Part shown: piece after piece, positions 1 to 10,619 of the stretch
Layout: each line of letters opens with the position of its first letter
How positions within the stretch are numbered: position 1 is the first letter of the stretch
Assembly (NCBI RefSeq): GCF_000011105.1
Contig: NC_000961.1
Coordinates: 916,662-980,661, forward strand
Direction of reading: 5' to 3'
DNA length: 64,000 bases
From: Pyrococcus horikoshii OT3
Lineage (GTDB): Archaea > Methanobacteriota_B > Thermococci > Thermococcales > Thermococcaceae
Translations under genes and position numbers: made by a program
The notes under the pieces: generated by a model
The model's input: the letters and a program-made list of their open reading frames with translations, nothing else
Databases searched by the model: none
What the model was told of the DNA's origin: nothing

Positions 1-1
1 G

Positions 2-280
2 GAATTCTTATACGAGAGGGCTAATGAATGGCTTGAATCCCATATAAAGAGGGTTGATACTTTAGAAGAAGCTAAAGCCGTCTTTGAAGACAGGAGGGGC
101 ATAGTCGAAATTCCATGGTGTGGAGAGGAGAGCTGTGGCTTGAAGATGGAGGAAGAGCTTGAAGCTAAGATGCTTGGAATCCCCTATCCTGAAGAAAAAG
201 CGAAAGCCCCTGAAGGATCCAAGTGCCCGGTTTGTGGAAGGGAAGCGAAGTTTATAGCTAGATTCGCTAGAACCTATTAG
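2..280 (+). CDS. proS: Prolyl-tRNA synthetase, C-terminal end (partial)
   Basis: The reading frame is open from the window edge and ends at TAG 278-280, giving the last 92 residues. It shows the Cys-rich C-terminal domain of archaeal/eukaryotic-type ProRS: a WCGEESC stretch followed by [11 protein letters not shown] and a terminal RFARTY. The paired cysteines fit the zinc site of this class II synthetase, and an aromatic C-terminus is known for the family. The N-terminal catalytic core lies outside the window. The next gene starts 10 bases downstream on the same strand, so the two may be co-transcribed. Confidence 0.9.
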   Translation, partial: EFLYERANEWLESHIKRVDTLEEAKAVFEDRRGIVEIPWCGEESCGLKMEEELEAKMLGIPYPEEKAKAPEGSKCPVCGREAKFIARFARTY

Positions 281-290
281 GTGTTTCCTC

Positions 291-851
291 ATGATAATTC
301 TTTTAGTTGGAATGCCAGGCTCTGGAAAAGGAGAAGTAGCAAAAGCATTTAGGAGAAGAGGAATCCCAGTAATTTCTATGGGTGATGCAATTAGGGAAGA
401 AGCAGAAAAAAGGGGAATTCCAAAAACTCCGGAAGGATTAAAATACGTAAGCTTAAAGGTTAGAGAAGAGCTTGGCCCTGGAGCCGTTGCTATATTAACG
501 ATTCCAAAGGTTAGAGGGATCATAAAAAGGAAGGGGATAGTGGTCATAGAGGGTGTCAGGAGTCCTGCTGAAGTCCAAGAATTTAGAAGGGAGTTCAAAA
601 ATGAGAGGGTAATAATTCTGGCAATTCACTCTCCACCTAAGGTAAGGTTTGAGAGGCTAAGGAGAAGGGGAAGGAGTGACGATCCAAAGACCTGGAATGA
701 GTTTTTAGATAGGGATAAAAAGGAGCTTGGATTTGGGATAGGAGAGGTTATGTCTTTAGCGGATTATGTGATATTGAACAATTGTACATTCAATGAATTC
801 CAAAGGAAGATCGAAAAAGTTGTCTCTAAGATACTGAGCAATTGGCCCTGA
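291..851 (+). CDS. P-loop nucleotide kinase-like protein, UPF0200 family
   Basis: This 186-residue protein begins with a Walker A loop, GMPGSGKGE, at about residues 7-15. A GDAIREE segment and an Arg-rich lid-like stretch (RLRRRGRSDD) near residue 125 follow, as in small nucleoside or dephospho-CoA kinases. It matches the archaeal UPF0200 family, whose substrate I do not know to be settled. The ATG sits 10 bases after the proS stop with no clear Shine-Dalgarno, so translation may be coupled to proS. Kinase-like chemistry is an inference from the P-loop and lid. Confidence 0.75.
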   Translation: MIILLVGMPGSGKGEVAKAFRRRGIPVISMGDAIREEAEKRGIPKTPEGLKYVSLKVREELGPGAVAILTIPKVRGIIKRKGIVVIEGVRSPAEVQEFRREFKNERVIILAIHSPPKVRFERLRRRGRSDDPKTWNEFLDRDKKELGFGIGEVMSLADYVILNNCTFNEFQRKIEKVVSKILSNWP

Positions 852-879
852 ATCCCTTTTCTTTTAGCAGGGAGATAAG

Positions 880-927
880 GTTTAAAAATAGTGGTAGGGG
901 TATTTATAAAGGATTTTTAAGGAGGTG
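880..927 (+). promoter_or_regulatory. Promoter and ribosome binding site of the TBP gene
   Basis: A TATA-like TTTAAAAATA lies at 881-890, and a second AT-rich TATTTATAAA at 901-910. A strong GGAGGTG Shine-Dalgarno at 921-927 precedes the ATG at 933. The first TATA box would place the transcript start near 914, which leaves room for the Shine-Dalgarno. The second would give a nearly leaderless transcript, so the first is preferred. Confidence 0.55.
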
Positions 928-932
928 TTAAG

Positions 933-1508
933 ATGGTGGATACAAGCAATGTCAAGCTAAGGATCGAGAATATAGTGGCTTCCGTAGATCTTTTTGCTCA
1001 GCTCGATCTCGAGAAGGTTCTGGATATATGCCCAAATTCTAAATATAATCCAGAAGAGTTTCCCGGTATCATCTGTCGTTTTGATGATCCGAAAGTTGCT
1101 TTGCTGATATTTAGCTCCGGTAAACTCGTCGTTACGGGGGCAAAGAGTATCCAGGACATAGAAAGAGCAGTTGCAAAGCTGATCCAAAAGCTTAAGGGAA
1201 TTGGAGTAAAGTTCAAGAGGGCTCCCCTAATAGATGTACAAAACATGGTCTTTAGTGGGGATATAGGAAGGGAGTTCAATCTCGATAACGTTGCATTGAC
1301 CCTTCCCAACTGTGAATATGAACCTGAACAGTTCCCTGGAGTTATATACAGAGTTAAGGAACCAAGGGCTGTAATACTACTGTTCTCTTCTGGTAAGATA
1401 GTTTGCTCTGGAGCTAAAAGCGAAGCTGACGCTTGGGAAGCAGTTAGGAAGTTGTTAAGAGAGCTTGAGAAATATGGCCTAATAGAGGAAGAAGAGGAGG
1501 AGCTCTAG
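933..1508 (+). CDS. tbp: TATA-box-binding protein
   Basis: This 191-residue general transcription factor recognises TATA boxes and recruits TFB and RNA polymerase. Two imperfect direct repeats of about 90 residues are visible: NIVASVDL...[30 protein letters not shown], and a second copy with [30 protein letters not shown]. Together they form the saddle fold. The C-terminus is a run of acidic residues (EEEEEEL), typical of Thermococcales TBP. It stands alone with its own promoter and converges on the next gene 4 bases away. Confidence 0.97.
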   Translation: MVDTSNVKLRIENIVASVDLFAQLDLEKVLDICPNSKYNPEEFPGIICRFDDPKVALLIFSSGKLVVTGAKSIQDIERAVAKLIQKLKGIGVKFKRAPLIDVQNMVFSGDIGREFNLDNVALTLPNCEYEPEQFPGVIYRVKEPRAVILLFSSGKIVCSGAKSEADAWEAVRKLLRELEKYGLIEEEEEEL

Positions 1509-1512
1509 TTTT

Positions 1513-1929
1513 TTATTCTATTGGAACCCCATCTTTAGTCCTTGGGGCCAACCATTTCATGAGTTTTTGAGGTTCCTTTGTTCTAATTGTAATCGTTATT
1601 GGCCCCAGGGGAGAATCTTCGTTGAAGTTCACCTTCCCAACGTAAGCGACTTGCTTGTGAACTTTTATTATAATTTCTTCCCCAAAGTATCCCTCCTCAA
1701 GCATCATTCTTGCAGTGTCGAGAATTTGCTGTCCTCTGAAGAGCTCATACAAACGCTGAAGGGCCCTCTTATCCTTGGTTCTACCTACTAGAATCACGTA
1801 TTCCCCTTTATCAAACGCTTCAAATTGTAGACCAGGAATTAAATTCAGCATCGCTTTCTTTACCTTTCTGATGTCTTCAGTGGGGTATACGTAGGCCTCA
1901 ACTTCCACTTCCTCAAACATGGTCATCAT
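1513..1929 (-). CDS. UPF0201 family protein
   Basis: A 138-residue archaeal protein, recognised as UPF0201 from [20 protein letters not shown] and the ending [11 protein letters not shown]. The fold is a small alpha/beta domain. Relatives have been linked loosely to RNA binding, but I know of no firm function. ATGs occur at residues 1, 2 and 4. No Shine-Dalgarno precedes them, and the TATA-like stretch at 1939-1956 sits about 25 bases upstream, which suggests a leaderless message. The exact start among the three ATGs is uncertain. Confidence 0.75.
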
Positions 1930-2017
1930 AGGGAGAATTGGATATACATTAAAAACGTTTGGTTGTTAAATTTAGATTCATACCATTACCTGGGAACCTG
2001 GGAGTAGTTCGAAAATT

Positions 2018-2055
2018 CCTTAAATATAGCTGATCCGCTATTGGATAGGTGGTGA
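2018..2055 (+). promoter_or_regulatory. Promoter and ribosome binding site of tyrS
   Basis: A TTAAATATA box at 2020-2028 lies about 37 bases before the ATG at 2057, and a GGTGGTGA Shine-Dalgarno (about 2047-2054) follows it. Confidence 0.55.
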
Positions 2056-2056
2056 C

Positions 2057-3184
2057 ATGGATATCGAGGAAAGGATAAACCTAGTGTTGAAGAAGCCTAC
2101 CGAAGAAGTACTGACTGTTGAAAACCTAAGGCACCTATTCGAGATAGGGGCCCCTCTGCAACATTACATAGGCTTTGAGATAAGTGGTTATATACACTTA
2201 GGAACTGGGCTAATGGCTGGGGCAAAGATAGCTGATTTTCAAAAGGCCGGAATAAAGACTAGGGTTTTTCTGGCTGATTGGCATAGCTGGATAAACGATA
2301 AGCTTGGTGGGGATCTCGAGGTAATCCAGGAGGTTGCGTTGAAGTACTTTAAAGTCGGAATGGAAAAGAGCATCGAGGTAATGGGTGGCGATCCAAAAAA
2401 GGTCGAATTTGTTTTGGCTAGTGAAATTCTCGAGAAAGGGGACTACTGGCAGACGGTAATTGACATATCAAAGAACGTCACCTTAAGCAGGGTTATGAGG
2501 TCGATAACGATTATGGGTAGGCAAATGGGGGAAGCTATAGACTTTGCCAAACTCATATACCCGATGATGCAAGTTGCGGATATATTCTATCAGGGAGTTA
2601 CAATAGCTCACGCTGGTATGGATCAGAGGAAAGCCCATGTTATAGCTATAGAGGTTGCACAAAAGTTAAGATATCATCCAATTGTTCATGAGGGTGAAAA
2701 GCTTAAGCCCGTAGCAGTTCATCACCATCTCCTCTTAGGACTTCAAGAGCCCCCCAAGTGGCCTATAGAAAGTGAGGAGGAATTTAAGGAAATAAAAGCT
2801 CAGATGAAGATGAGCAAGAGCAAACCATATTCAGCGGTGTTTATCCATGATTCCCCAGAGGAAATAAGGCAAAAGCTTAGAAAAGCCTTCTGCCCAGCTA
2901 GAGAGGTTCGTTACAATCCGGTTCTTGACTGGGTAGAATACATAATCTTTAGGGAAGAACCTACCGAGTTTACAGTTCACAGGCCCGCAAAGTTTGGAGG
3001 AGATGTAACTTATACAACATTCGAAGAGCTGAAGAGGGACTTTGCTGAAGGTAAGCTTCATCCACTTGACTTAAAGAACGCCGTTGCAGAGTACCTGATA
3101 AACCTTCTAGAACCTATTAGAAGGTACTTTGAAAAGCATCCGGAACCCCTTGAGCTCATGAGAAGCGTTAAGATTACCCGTTAA
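2057..3184 (+). CDS. tyrS: Tyrosyl-tRNA synthetase (archaeal type)
   Basis: This 375-residue class I synthetase charges tRNA-Tyr. The HIGH-type motif appears as GYIHLGTG near residue 46. The class I KMSKS loop is present exactly, as QMKMSKSKPYS near residue 253. The length fits the archaeal/eukaryotic TyrRS, which lacks the bacterial S4-like C-terminal domain. The start is fixed by a GGTGGTGA ribosome site. Its 3' end overlaps the convergent CYTH gene by 11 bases. Confidence 0.96.
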   Translation: MDIEERINLVLKKPTEEVLTVENLRHLFEIGAPLQHYIGFEISGYIHLGTGLMAGAKIADFQKAGIKTRVFLADWHSWINDKLGGDLEVIQEVALKYFKVGMEKSIEVMGGDPKKVEFVLASEILEKGDYWQTVIDISKNVTLSRVMRSITIMGRQMGEAIDFAKLIYPMMQVADIFYQGVTIAHAGMDQRKAHVIAIEVAQKLRYHPIVHEGEKLKPVAVHHHLLLGLQEPPKWPIESEEEFKEIKAQMKMSKSKPYSAVFIHDSPEEIRQKLRKAFCPAREVRYNPVLDWVEYIIFREEPTEFTVHRPAKFGGDVTYTTFEELKRDFAEGKLHPLDLKNAVAEYLINLLEPIRRYFEKHPEPLELMRSVKITR

Positions 3185-3671
3185 TGAGCTCAATGTAAAG
3201 CTTAGGCTCTACATCTTCCTCTTTTAATCCTAATCTTCTGGCAACATCCCATATTATCTTTTTCCCTTCCTCTGGGTTCGAGGTTATAACTTCAATATCT
3301 AGGAAATCCCCAGCTTTTTCAACCCTGTTTAGTTCAAATGTCACGTTATTGAGCTTGTATATCCACCTTCTCTTCTTAACTACTCCTTGAACTTTGAATC
3401 CAAGCCTTTTAAATAGCTCTATGGCTCCCTCGGGATCTTGAACCTCAAATTCCAATTCATAGAATTCCTCATTCCTTTTGTCTAGAATTTCCTTGTACGT
3501 TATGTAAGATTTTCCGGTGTTATTGATCTTTCTGACCCTCAATAGTTTTGGGGAAGGAAGTTCAAAGTAGACATCTTCTTGCTCTTCGATTCCAAAAAAC
3601 TTTGCACCTAATCCCTCTATTTTCCTTTTTATATCCTCAAAGTTTACCCTGAACTTAACCTCAATCTCCAT
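3174..3671 (-). CDS. CYTH-domain protein (class IV adenylate cyclase / CyaB-like)
   Basis: The 165-residue protein starts MEIEVKF, which carries the ExExK signature of CYTH enzymes that handle triphosphates at a divalent metal site. Further charged strands such as YELEFEV, VVKKRRWIYK and FELNRVEKAGDFLDIEV match the acidic and basic tunnel residues of the family. Members include class IV adenylate cyclase and triphosphatases. Which activity applies here cannot be decided from sequence, and archaeal members are often triphosphatase-like. A GGAGGTAT site supports the start. It lies 4 bases downstream of the Lrp-type gene on the same strand. Confidence 0.8.
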   Translation of the reverse strand: MEIEVKFRVNFEDIKRKIEGLGAKFFGIEEQEDVYFELPSPKLLRVRKINNTGKSYITYKEILDKRNEEFYELEFEVQDPEGAIELFKRLGFKVQGVVKKRRWIYKLNNVTFELNRVEKAGDFLDIEVITSNPEEGKKIIWDVARRLGLKEEDVEPKLYIELING

Positions 3672-3675
3672 TACC

Positions 3676-4164
3676 TTATACCTCCGCTAAGAAACCTGAG
3701 ATTTCATCACCTTTCTTGATCTCAGAAATTGGAAGCACTTGGACACTCCTTAGTGTCGGTATTGACTCTATGTTCTCTTCTATAAACTTTAATAACTTAT
3801 CCCTATCTTCACCGCCCACGAGGGCTACTATCTTTTCTTTCCCACTCTTCGCCACAAAGAGCACTTCCGGGAATCCTGAAAGTGTCTTTGTCACGTATTC
3901 CATGTACCTGTCAAGAAAATCTTCAATTATTGGCTTATCCACTTCAAGAACTACAAGGGCCAATTCCCTTGGCCTTATAGGCTCCCCAAGAATTATCGTG
4001 TATTTTTCAATAACACCCCTCTCTTGAAGTTTCTTTATTCTGAAGTGAACGGTTGATTCAGGTTTTTTCAATTGATTACTAATTTCAGCTATAGTTAGTC
4101 TCGCATCTTTTTTAAGTAGTTTCAATATAGCCCTGTCGAGGTCATCAAGAGGAGTGCTAATCAT
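3676..4164 (-). CDS. Lrp/AsnC-family transcription regulator
   Basis: This 162-residue protein has an N-terminal winged helix ([41 protein letters not shown], shown here only as its recognisable outline, residues about 6-46). A RAM-like alpha/beta ligand domain follows. It overlaps the ubiX stop by 8 bases and sits just before the CYTH gene, so three genes may form one unit. The target and effector are unknown. Confidence 0.88.
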   Translation of the reverse strand: MISTPLDDLDRAILKLLKKDARLTIAEISNQLKKPESTVHFRIKKLQERGVIEKYTIILGEPIRPRELALVVLEVDKPIIEDFLDRYMEYVTKTLSGFPEVLFVAKSGKEKIVALVGGEDRDKLLKFIEENIESIPTLRSVQVLPISEIKKGDEISGFLAEV

Positions 4165-4702
4165 CTTCTCTCATCCCCCACCTTCTATATAGATTATGGG
4201 TAATTCCCAATAGGTCAAGGATTTTCCCAATTATAAAGTTTACCATGTCGTCTATTGTCTTAGGTTTTGTATAGAATGCTGGAGATGCTGGCATGATTAT
4301 CCCACCAGCTTGGATAATTTTCAACATGTTTTGGACATGCACCAAATTAAGTGGAGTCTCCCTTATAAGTAGTATCAATTTTCTCCTCTCTTTTAGAGTT
4401 ACATCCGCGGCCCTCGTGATTAAATTATAAGAAAATCCATTCGCTATTGCACCAAGTGTCTTCATTGAGCACGGGGCTATAACCATCGCATCAAAAGGGT
4501 ATGATCCAGATGCTATTGGGGCAAATAGATCATCTTCATCAAAATCGGGAGTTATTTCCATCCCAGTTTCATACTTAGCCACCTTTATTCCGGTTTTAGA
4601 TGCCAGAAGTATAACATCATGTCCCAATTTCTTTAAGATTTCATACAGTTTTATCCCATATATACTCCCACTAGCTCCCGTTATGGCAACGATTATCTTC
4701 AT
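4157..4702 (-). CDS. ubiX: UbiX-type flavin prenyltransferase
   Basis: The 181-residue protein starts [16 protein letters not shown], the FMN-binding N-terminus of UbiX/Pad1 proteins. It also has the [13 protein letters not shown] loop and a late [13 protein letters not shown] segment. These enzymes make the prenylated FMN used by UbiD-type decarboxylases. An upstream in-frame ATG at 4732 is rejected because GGTGGGAG lies just before the ATG at 4702. A partner UbiD is not in the window. Confidence 0.88.
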   Translation of the reverse strand: MKIIVAITGASGSIYGIKLYEILKKLGHDVILLASKTGIKVAKYETGMEITPDFDEDDLFAPIASGSYPFDAMVIAPCSMKTLGAIANGFSYNLITRAADVTLKERRKLILLIRETPLNLVHVQNMLKIIQAGGIIMPASPAFYTKPKTIDDMVNFIIGKILDLLGITHNLYRRWGMREDD

Positions 4703-4762
4703 TCTCCCACCAATTTCAGTAAACCTTCTCAATGTTTATAAAGTTGCAATTTAAGTAGTCAT

Positions 4763-5581
4763 GTGGTGTTAAAGTTGGAGATATTTGAGATCCTACTCAT
4801 AAAAGCTAAAGAAATAGCTGAGGAGATAAATGCCAGGGTTATAGTTTTGGTGTATCCTTCGAGGGAGGATGTTAACCTAGAATTTAGTGGAGAAATCGTT
4901 ATCGTTGGAAGGGAGTTTGATGTTTCAAGGGAGAACATTAAGAAGCTTCCATTCCCAGTTTCAATAGGCTTACCAAATCTACTTAGTCTAGTTTCTGCAT
5001 TCTTAAAAAGTAGGGGAATTATTAAGGAAGGAGAGTTCTTTGTTTATGTGACTAAGGATAGTATTGGAATACGGAAGGTTGAAGAGAAAACCATGATAGC
5101 CAACGAGTTCTTTGAGAGGTATGAGGGGATAATAAATAGGGTGCTAGAGATAGCGATAGAGCTTAGCATTGAAGGGAGGGAAGGGGTTCCAGTAGGGACG
5201 ATATTCGTTATAGGGGATACGAAGGAAGTCATGAAGCACTCCCATCAGCTGATTCCCAATCCATTCAAGGGTCATCATCTCAATATTCTCGATCCAAAGG
5301 TGAAGAACATAATAAAGGAGTTCTCTTTTCTTGATGGGGCTTTCATAATATCCTCTAAGGGTAGGATCATCGCAGCTGGAAGGTACTTAGATGTTGATCC
5401 CAAAAGTTTGGATGTTACACTACCCCAGGGACTTGGGAGTAGGCACCTGGCCTCTGCAGCTATAACTAAAATAACAAAAGCAATAGCCGTGACGCTCTCT
5501 GAAAGTGGGACTGTGAGAATATTTAAAGATGGTCAGATAGTCTTTGAGCACAACCCAAGGTTATCGTTTAGATCCCTTTAG
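4763..5581 (+). CDS. DisA_N-domain diadenylate cyclase (archaeal, DacZ-like)
   Basis: The 272-residue protein carries a C-terminal DisA_N domain with the catalytic DGA motif (DGAFIIS, Asp at residue 191) and a GSRHLASAA motif around residue 227, in place of the bacterial RHR. A TLPQGLGSRH loop precedes it. Such enzymes condense two ATP into c-di-AMP. An N-terminal domain of about 110 residues is unlike the bacterial cyclases and fits archaeal DacZ. The start is either GTG 4763 or a TTG 12 bases on, and neither has a decisive ribosome site. It converges on the coiled-coil gene with a 21-base overlap. Confidence 0.82.
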   Translation: MVLKLEIFEILLIKAKEIAEEINARVIVLVYPSREDVNLEFSGEIVIVGREFDVSRENIKKLPFPVSIGLPNLLSLVSAFLKSRGIIKEGEFFVYVTKDSIGIRKVEEKTMIANEFFERYEGIINRVLEIAIELSIEGREGVPVGTIFVIGDTKEVMKHSHQLIPNPFKGHHLNILDPKVKNIIKEFSFLDGAFIISSKGRIIAAGRYLDVDPKSLDVTLPQGLGSRHLASAAITKITKAIAVTLSESGTVRIFKDGQIVFEHNPRLSFRSL

Positions 5582-5872
5582 CATTTTCTTAAGTTCTTCA
5601 TTCTCCCTCTTCAGTCTTTCCCTCTCGGTTTTAAGGATCTCATTATCCTTGAGGGCCTTCTCATAGTACTTCCTTAATTCCGCAATTTTACTCTCCATTT
5701 CATTCAACTTCTCTATAAGCTTCTCTCTTTTCTCGAGTAGGTATTCCTCGTACTCAGCTATCAAAGTCTCCCTAACGTTATCTAGGTTATCAGTGATAAG
5801 CTTTTTAATATCGCTCCTTTTTAGCTCTTTAAATTTATCCCTGGGAACTATTATAGTTATCTCTTCCTTCAT
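5561..5872 (-). CDS. Small coiled-coil protein
   Basis: This 103-residue protein has about 30 residues of mixed sequence (MKEEITIIVPRDKF) and then a long charged heptad-like helix, ending ERERLKRENEELKKMLKGSKR. Its ATG overlaps the stop of the radical SAM gene (ATGA), so translation is probably coupled. The first strand resembles AbrB/ribbon-type N-termini only weakly. Function is unknown. A longer open frame upstream is discarded because it runs back inside the radical SAM gene. Confidence 0.65.
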   Translation of the reverse strand: MKEEITIIVPRDKFKELKRSDIKKLITDNLDNVRETLIAEYEEYLLEKREKLIEKLNEMESKIAELRKYYEKALKDNEILKTERERLKRENEELKKMLKGSKR

Positions 5873-6990
5873 AGGAACTTGCCCATATACTCGAAGGGTA
5901 TTGGGCATAAAACTATTCCCCTGCTCCAGAGGCAATCCCCACAACTTGGCGAGGTTCCCCAACAGTCTTGAGTGGTATCAAGCGCAAATGAGCATGAGGT
6001 GTTTAAAGGACAATCTATGCACGATGGATACGCTGAAGCTTTAACCAGGAACCTAAACCTTACATACTCCTCGCTCATCCATATATCCTTTAGGCTCTTC
6101 TCCTTAACATTTCCGAAAGAGTGAGCTATAACCTTTTTCTCTCTACCAAATATAACCTCCGGATAGGTGTGCAGGAATCTATAGCATGGAAAAACTTCTC
6201 CGTCCCATCTAACAACGGTAACGTTATTTTCGATGAAGTCACAGTACCTGTTAGTTCTAAGCTTAAACTCTGCTATTCTCATGAAAGGACCTCCTTCCGC
6301 TATCTGATGCAACTCGTTAACTATTGGAGTCATATCCACGCTCCCATCGTATACTATAGCCTTAGAATGTTCCTTTGTCATTGGAATTAAATTCGAGATT
6401 AGCATGGAATCCACTCCAAGGTTCCTAAGGTATATGGCCATTTCAGGTAATTGCTTGTAATTCTCCTTTGTGGCAACAACCTCAACACCAATAGTGGGTT
6501 TTTCAGTCTTATACCGCTTTTTGAGCTCAACGAGCTTCTTTATCCTGCTCTCAACGACCTTAGAAGTTATATGGCCTAGCGTTACAATGTTGGAGGGCGT
6601 GGGAATTGCATCCATGGAAAAATACACTACGTCAACTCCGAGTTTGACAAATTCTTCTAAAATCTTATCCTCTAATAAAACGCCATTGGTGCTCATTCCC
6701 AGTCTAAAGCCTCTCCTCTTTACTTCCCTAACCATGTCCATAAACCTTGGATGAACTGAGGGTTCCCCTATGCCTCCAAAGTATATCATCTTTAATTCCG
6801 GAAACTCTTTGGCATCATCAAGGATCTTTAAGAAGAGATCCCAATCCATGTCTCCCTCTTTATCCTCCCAGTACTGTTTAAAGCACATTTCACATTTCAA
6901 ATTGCATCTATTCGTTATTTCCAGATATAGATACCTTAAATCCGGCTTTGGCTCGATTACTATCTTTGCCCCCCACAATTGGAACTCCAT
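5869..6990 (-). CDS. cmo: Radical SAM/SPASM protein, tungstopterin cofactor-modifying type
   Basis: The 373-residue protein has the radical SAM motif CNLKCEMC (a CxxxCxxC pattern) near residue 29. A C-terminal Cys-rich SPASM-like region follows (CIDCPLNTSC, CWGTSPSCGDC). A gene of this kind sits beside aor in other Thermococcales and is called the cofactor-modifying protein, although its exact reaction is not established to my knowledge. It starts right after the MoaD-like stop (ATG at 6990, stop ends 6991). Linkage to MoaD-like and AOR genes supports a role in tungsten-bispterin maturation. Confidence 0.85.
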   Translation of the reverse strand: MEFQLWGAKIVIEPKPDLRYLYLEITNRCNLKCEMCFKQYWEDKEGDMDWDLFLKILDDAKEFPELKMIYFGGIGEPSVHPRFMDMVREVKRRGFRLGMSTNGVLLEDKILEEFVKLGVDVVYFSMDAIPTPSNIVTLGHITSKVVESRIKKLVELKKRYKTEKPTIGVEVVATKENYKQLPEMAIYLRNLGVDSMLISNLIPMTKEHSKAIVYDGSVDMTPIVNELHQIAEGGPFMRIAEFKLRTNRYCDFIENNVTVVRWDGEVFPCYRFLHTYPEVIFGREKKVIAHSFGNVKEKSLKDIWMSEEYVRFRFLVKASAYPSCIDCPLNTSCSFALDTTQDCWGTSPSCGDCLWSRGIVLCPIPFEYMGKFL

Positions 6991-7245
6991 TCAACCCCCT
7001 CCAGCCGGCGGAAAGATGCTTACTACATCCCCATCCTTTAGCTTTGTTTTAACTCCTTCAAGGTGTTCTATGTTATGACCATTCACAAGGATTATATACC
7101 CTTTTTCGAGCTCTTCTTTAACCTTCGGATACTTGGAATATATCTTCTGAAGTAAATCTTCAACATCTTCGGCCTCCTCGTCAAAAATTCTTCTTCCAAT
7201 GATCTCTATTAAAGTTGCGAAAACCTTCACTTTAACCTTAGCCAT
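6991..7245 (-). CDS. MoaD/ThiS-family sulfur carrier
   Basis: This 84-residue ubiquitin-like protein ends in FPPAGGG. The terminal Gly-Gly is the site that is adenylated and turned into a thiocarboxylate. The VSIFPP segment before it is typical of MoaD. It lies between aor and the radical SAM gene on the same strand, so it likely donates sulfur for the dithiolene of the tungstopterin. Confidence 0.87.
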   Translation of the reverse strand: MAKVKVKVFATLIEIIGRRIFDEEAEDVEDLLQKIYSKYPKVKEELEKGYIILVNGHNIEHLEGVKTKLKDGDVVSIFPPAGGG

Positions 7246-7277
7246 TAGGATCCCTCAAAATAAAAAAGATGAAAAGG

Positions 7278-9101
7278 TTACATAAACTCTTCGAGTCCAA
7301 GCTCCTTAAGCTTCTCCTCTGGGATCCTTCCGTCTTCTGTCCATCCTCTTAGCTTGTAATATCTTGGAAGCATCTCCTTAAGCCTAACCACGTGACCCTT
7401 ATTTGGACCTTCGGGCATTGGCTCCTCCAGGAATCTCTTGGGTAGTGTATCCTCCTTAAGTGGATCTAGACCAGCTTTAAGGTTGAACAGCCTCTCAGCG
7501 TTCCATATCCTTTCTCCTATCTTGAGATAGTCATCCGTCGAGAAGTCCCAGCCCAATGCTGCGTTAAGCATGTCAGTGTAGTCATCCGCACCAAGGCCGA
7601 ACGTCGTGAAGATACAGAGACCAGCGGCGTCTATCACGGCCGTAAGATCCTGGAAGAGGATTACCATCTTAACTTTCTCATCGCTTATGTCGTGTGGATC
7701 CATCTTATATGGATACCCCAGGATCTCTGGACTAATCATATATTGCTTTATGTGACATCCTCCTCTATTGTTAGTTGCGTACCCAAGTCCATGACCTTCA
7801 GCTCCCCTCGGGTCGTAAGCTGGTAACTCCTGCTTCTTAACGCCCATAAAGTACTCCAATCCGTTGAACTTCTCGGCGAGTCTATAACCTCCCTCGGCTA
7901 GTATATCTCCAAATCCCTCTCTCTTGGCTATCTTGTGTATCCAATAGTGGAGAACCTCGGTATTTCCGAACCTGAACGGTGGCTCATTCTCCCCTCCTAT
8001 ATCCTCCTGCTTTATCAATCCCCTCTCGTAAAGCTCCATCGCTGTGGCTAAAGTTCCGCCAAGGCTTATCGTATCCATACCGTATTCATCTGCAAAGTGG
8101 TTTGCTTCAATTATAGAAGCTAGGTCATTGATTCCGAGGTTAGCACCTAGGGCCCAGGTGCTCTCATATTCAGGACCTTCGGTCTCTCCTATTGAAGGTA
8201 GATAGTTAACCCTACCACATCCAATTGGGCAGGCAAAGCACGGTTTATTCCTTACGAGGTACTTAGCGGCCATTGCCTCTCCGCTCTGTTCGTATGCATA
8301 CTTAAAGACTCCTGTCTGGAAGTTCCTTGTTGGGTAAAGACCATGCTCATTTATTATGTTTACTAAAACGGCAGTTCCATACTTAGGAAGCCCTCCTCCG
8401 GCCACTGGATCCTTCCTGAGCTTCTCTATCTTCTCTCTGATGACTTCCATGAACTTGCCTTTATCGGCAACTTCAACCCTCTTATGCCCTCTTACAACTA
8501 TGGCCTTTAGGTTCTTACTTCCCATCACCGCTCCAACTCCACCTCTTCCGGCCGCCCTATGACCATTGTTCATTACTGCGGCAAATCTAACTTTGTTTTC
8601 TCCTGCAGGTCCTATGGAGGCTATCTGTACATGTTTGTCTCCAACTTCCTCCTTAAGCATCCTCTCAGTCTCGCTAACGAGCTTACCCCAAACCTTACTT
8701 GCATCTCTTATCTCAACATTCTCATCGTTTATGTAGATGTAAACTGGGTGGTCTGCTTTTCCTTCAACTATTATCGCATCCCAACCGGCAAATTTAAGTT
8801 CAGCTCCAAAGTAGCCTCCTGAATTAGCCATAGCGATGTAACCTGTTAGGGGGCTCTTCGTTATGACCATGTACCTTCCACCCGTGGGAGCGGAGGTTCC
8901 AGTTAAGGGTCCCGTAGCGAAGATAAGTTTGTTCTCTGGAGAGAAGGGGTCAATCTTGGGATCCATCTCCTTAAGTAGGAAGTATATTCCAAATCCTCTA
9001 GTTCCGAGCCACTTCTTGGCGAACTCCTCGTTGAAGGTTTCTTCCTTAATGGTGCCATCACTCAGGTTTACCCTCAGTATCTTCCCCCAGTAGCCAAACA
9101 T
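7278..9101 (-). CDS. aor: Tungsten-containing aldehyde ferredoxin oxidoreductase
   Basis: This 607-residue enzyme oxidises aldehydes to acids and passes electrons to ferredoxin, mainly aldehydes from amino-acid catabolism in the cytoplasm. The start MFGYWGKILRVNLSDG is typical of AOR. The cluster ligands appear as CFACPIGC (C-x2-C-x3-C) near residue 290 and a later Cys in AAGLCIFTTFG. Pterin-binding Gly/Arg-rich stretches (RAAGRGGVGAVMGSKN) are present. The length matches the family. It is the first gene of the set with the sulfur carrier and the radical SAM protein. Confidence 0.97.
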   Translation of the reverse strand: MFGYWGKILRVNLSDGTIKEETFNEEFAKKWLGTRGFGIYFLLKEMDPKIDPFSPENKLIFATGPLTGTSAPTGGRYMVITKSPLTGYIAMANSGGYFGAELKFAGWDAIIVEGKADHPVYIYINDENVEIRDASKVWGKLVSETERMLKEEVGDKHVQIASIGPAGENKVRFAAVMNNGHRAAGRGGVGAVMGSKNLKAIVVRGHKRVEVADKGKFMEVIREKIEKLRKDPVAGGGLPKYGTAVLVNIINEHGLYPTRNFQTGVFKYAYEQSGEAMAAKYLVRNKPCFACPIGCGRVNYLPSIGETEGPEYESTWALGANLGINDLASIIEANHFADEYGMDTISLGGTLATAMELYERGLIKQEDIGGENEPPFRFGNTEVLHYWIHKIAKREGFGDILAEGGYRLAEKFNGLEYFMGVKKQELPAYDPRGAEGHGLGYATNNRGGCHIKQYMISPEILGYPYKMDPHDISDEKVKMVILFQDLTAVIDAAGLCIFTTFGLGADDYTDMLNAALGWDFSTDDYLKIGERIWNAERLFNLKAGLDPLKEDTLPKRFLEEPMPEGPNKGHVVRLKEMLPRYYKLRGWTEDGRIPEEKLKELGLEEFM

Positions 9102-9237
9102 AAAATAACACCAAAATTTTGTCTTTACATTTGTCCATATAAAATTTTTCGAAAATAAAATCGTTCTCGGTAAATAGGAAGGTTAAACGAATCTGTTAAT
9201 TTGACATTTATCTGAAATTATTTAAGAGAAGAGGGGA

Positions 9238-10554
<1,317 letters not shown>

Positions 10555-10619
10555 CCTAAATCCCCACTTGAAAAATTAGAAAGGTATTATTAAGTTTACC
10601 GGACAAAATTGTTAAGGAA

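Noticed and set aside
5873-5962. N-terminal extension of the coiled-coil protein
   Set aside because: It lies wholly inside the radical SAM gene, and an ATGA overlap gives the better start at 5872.
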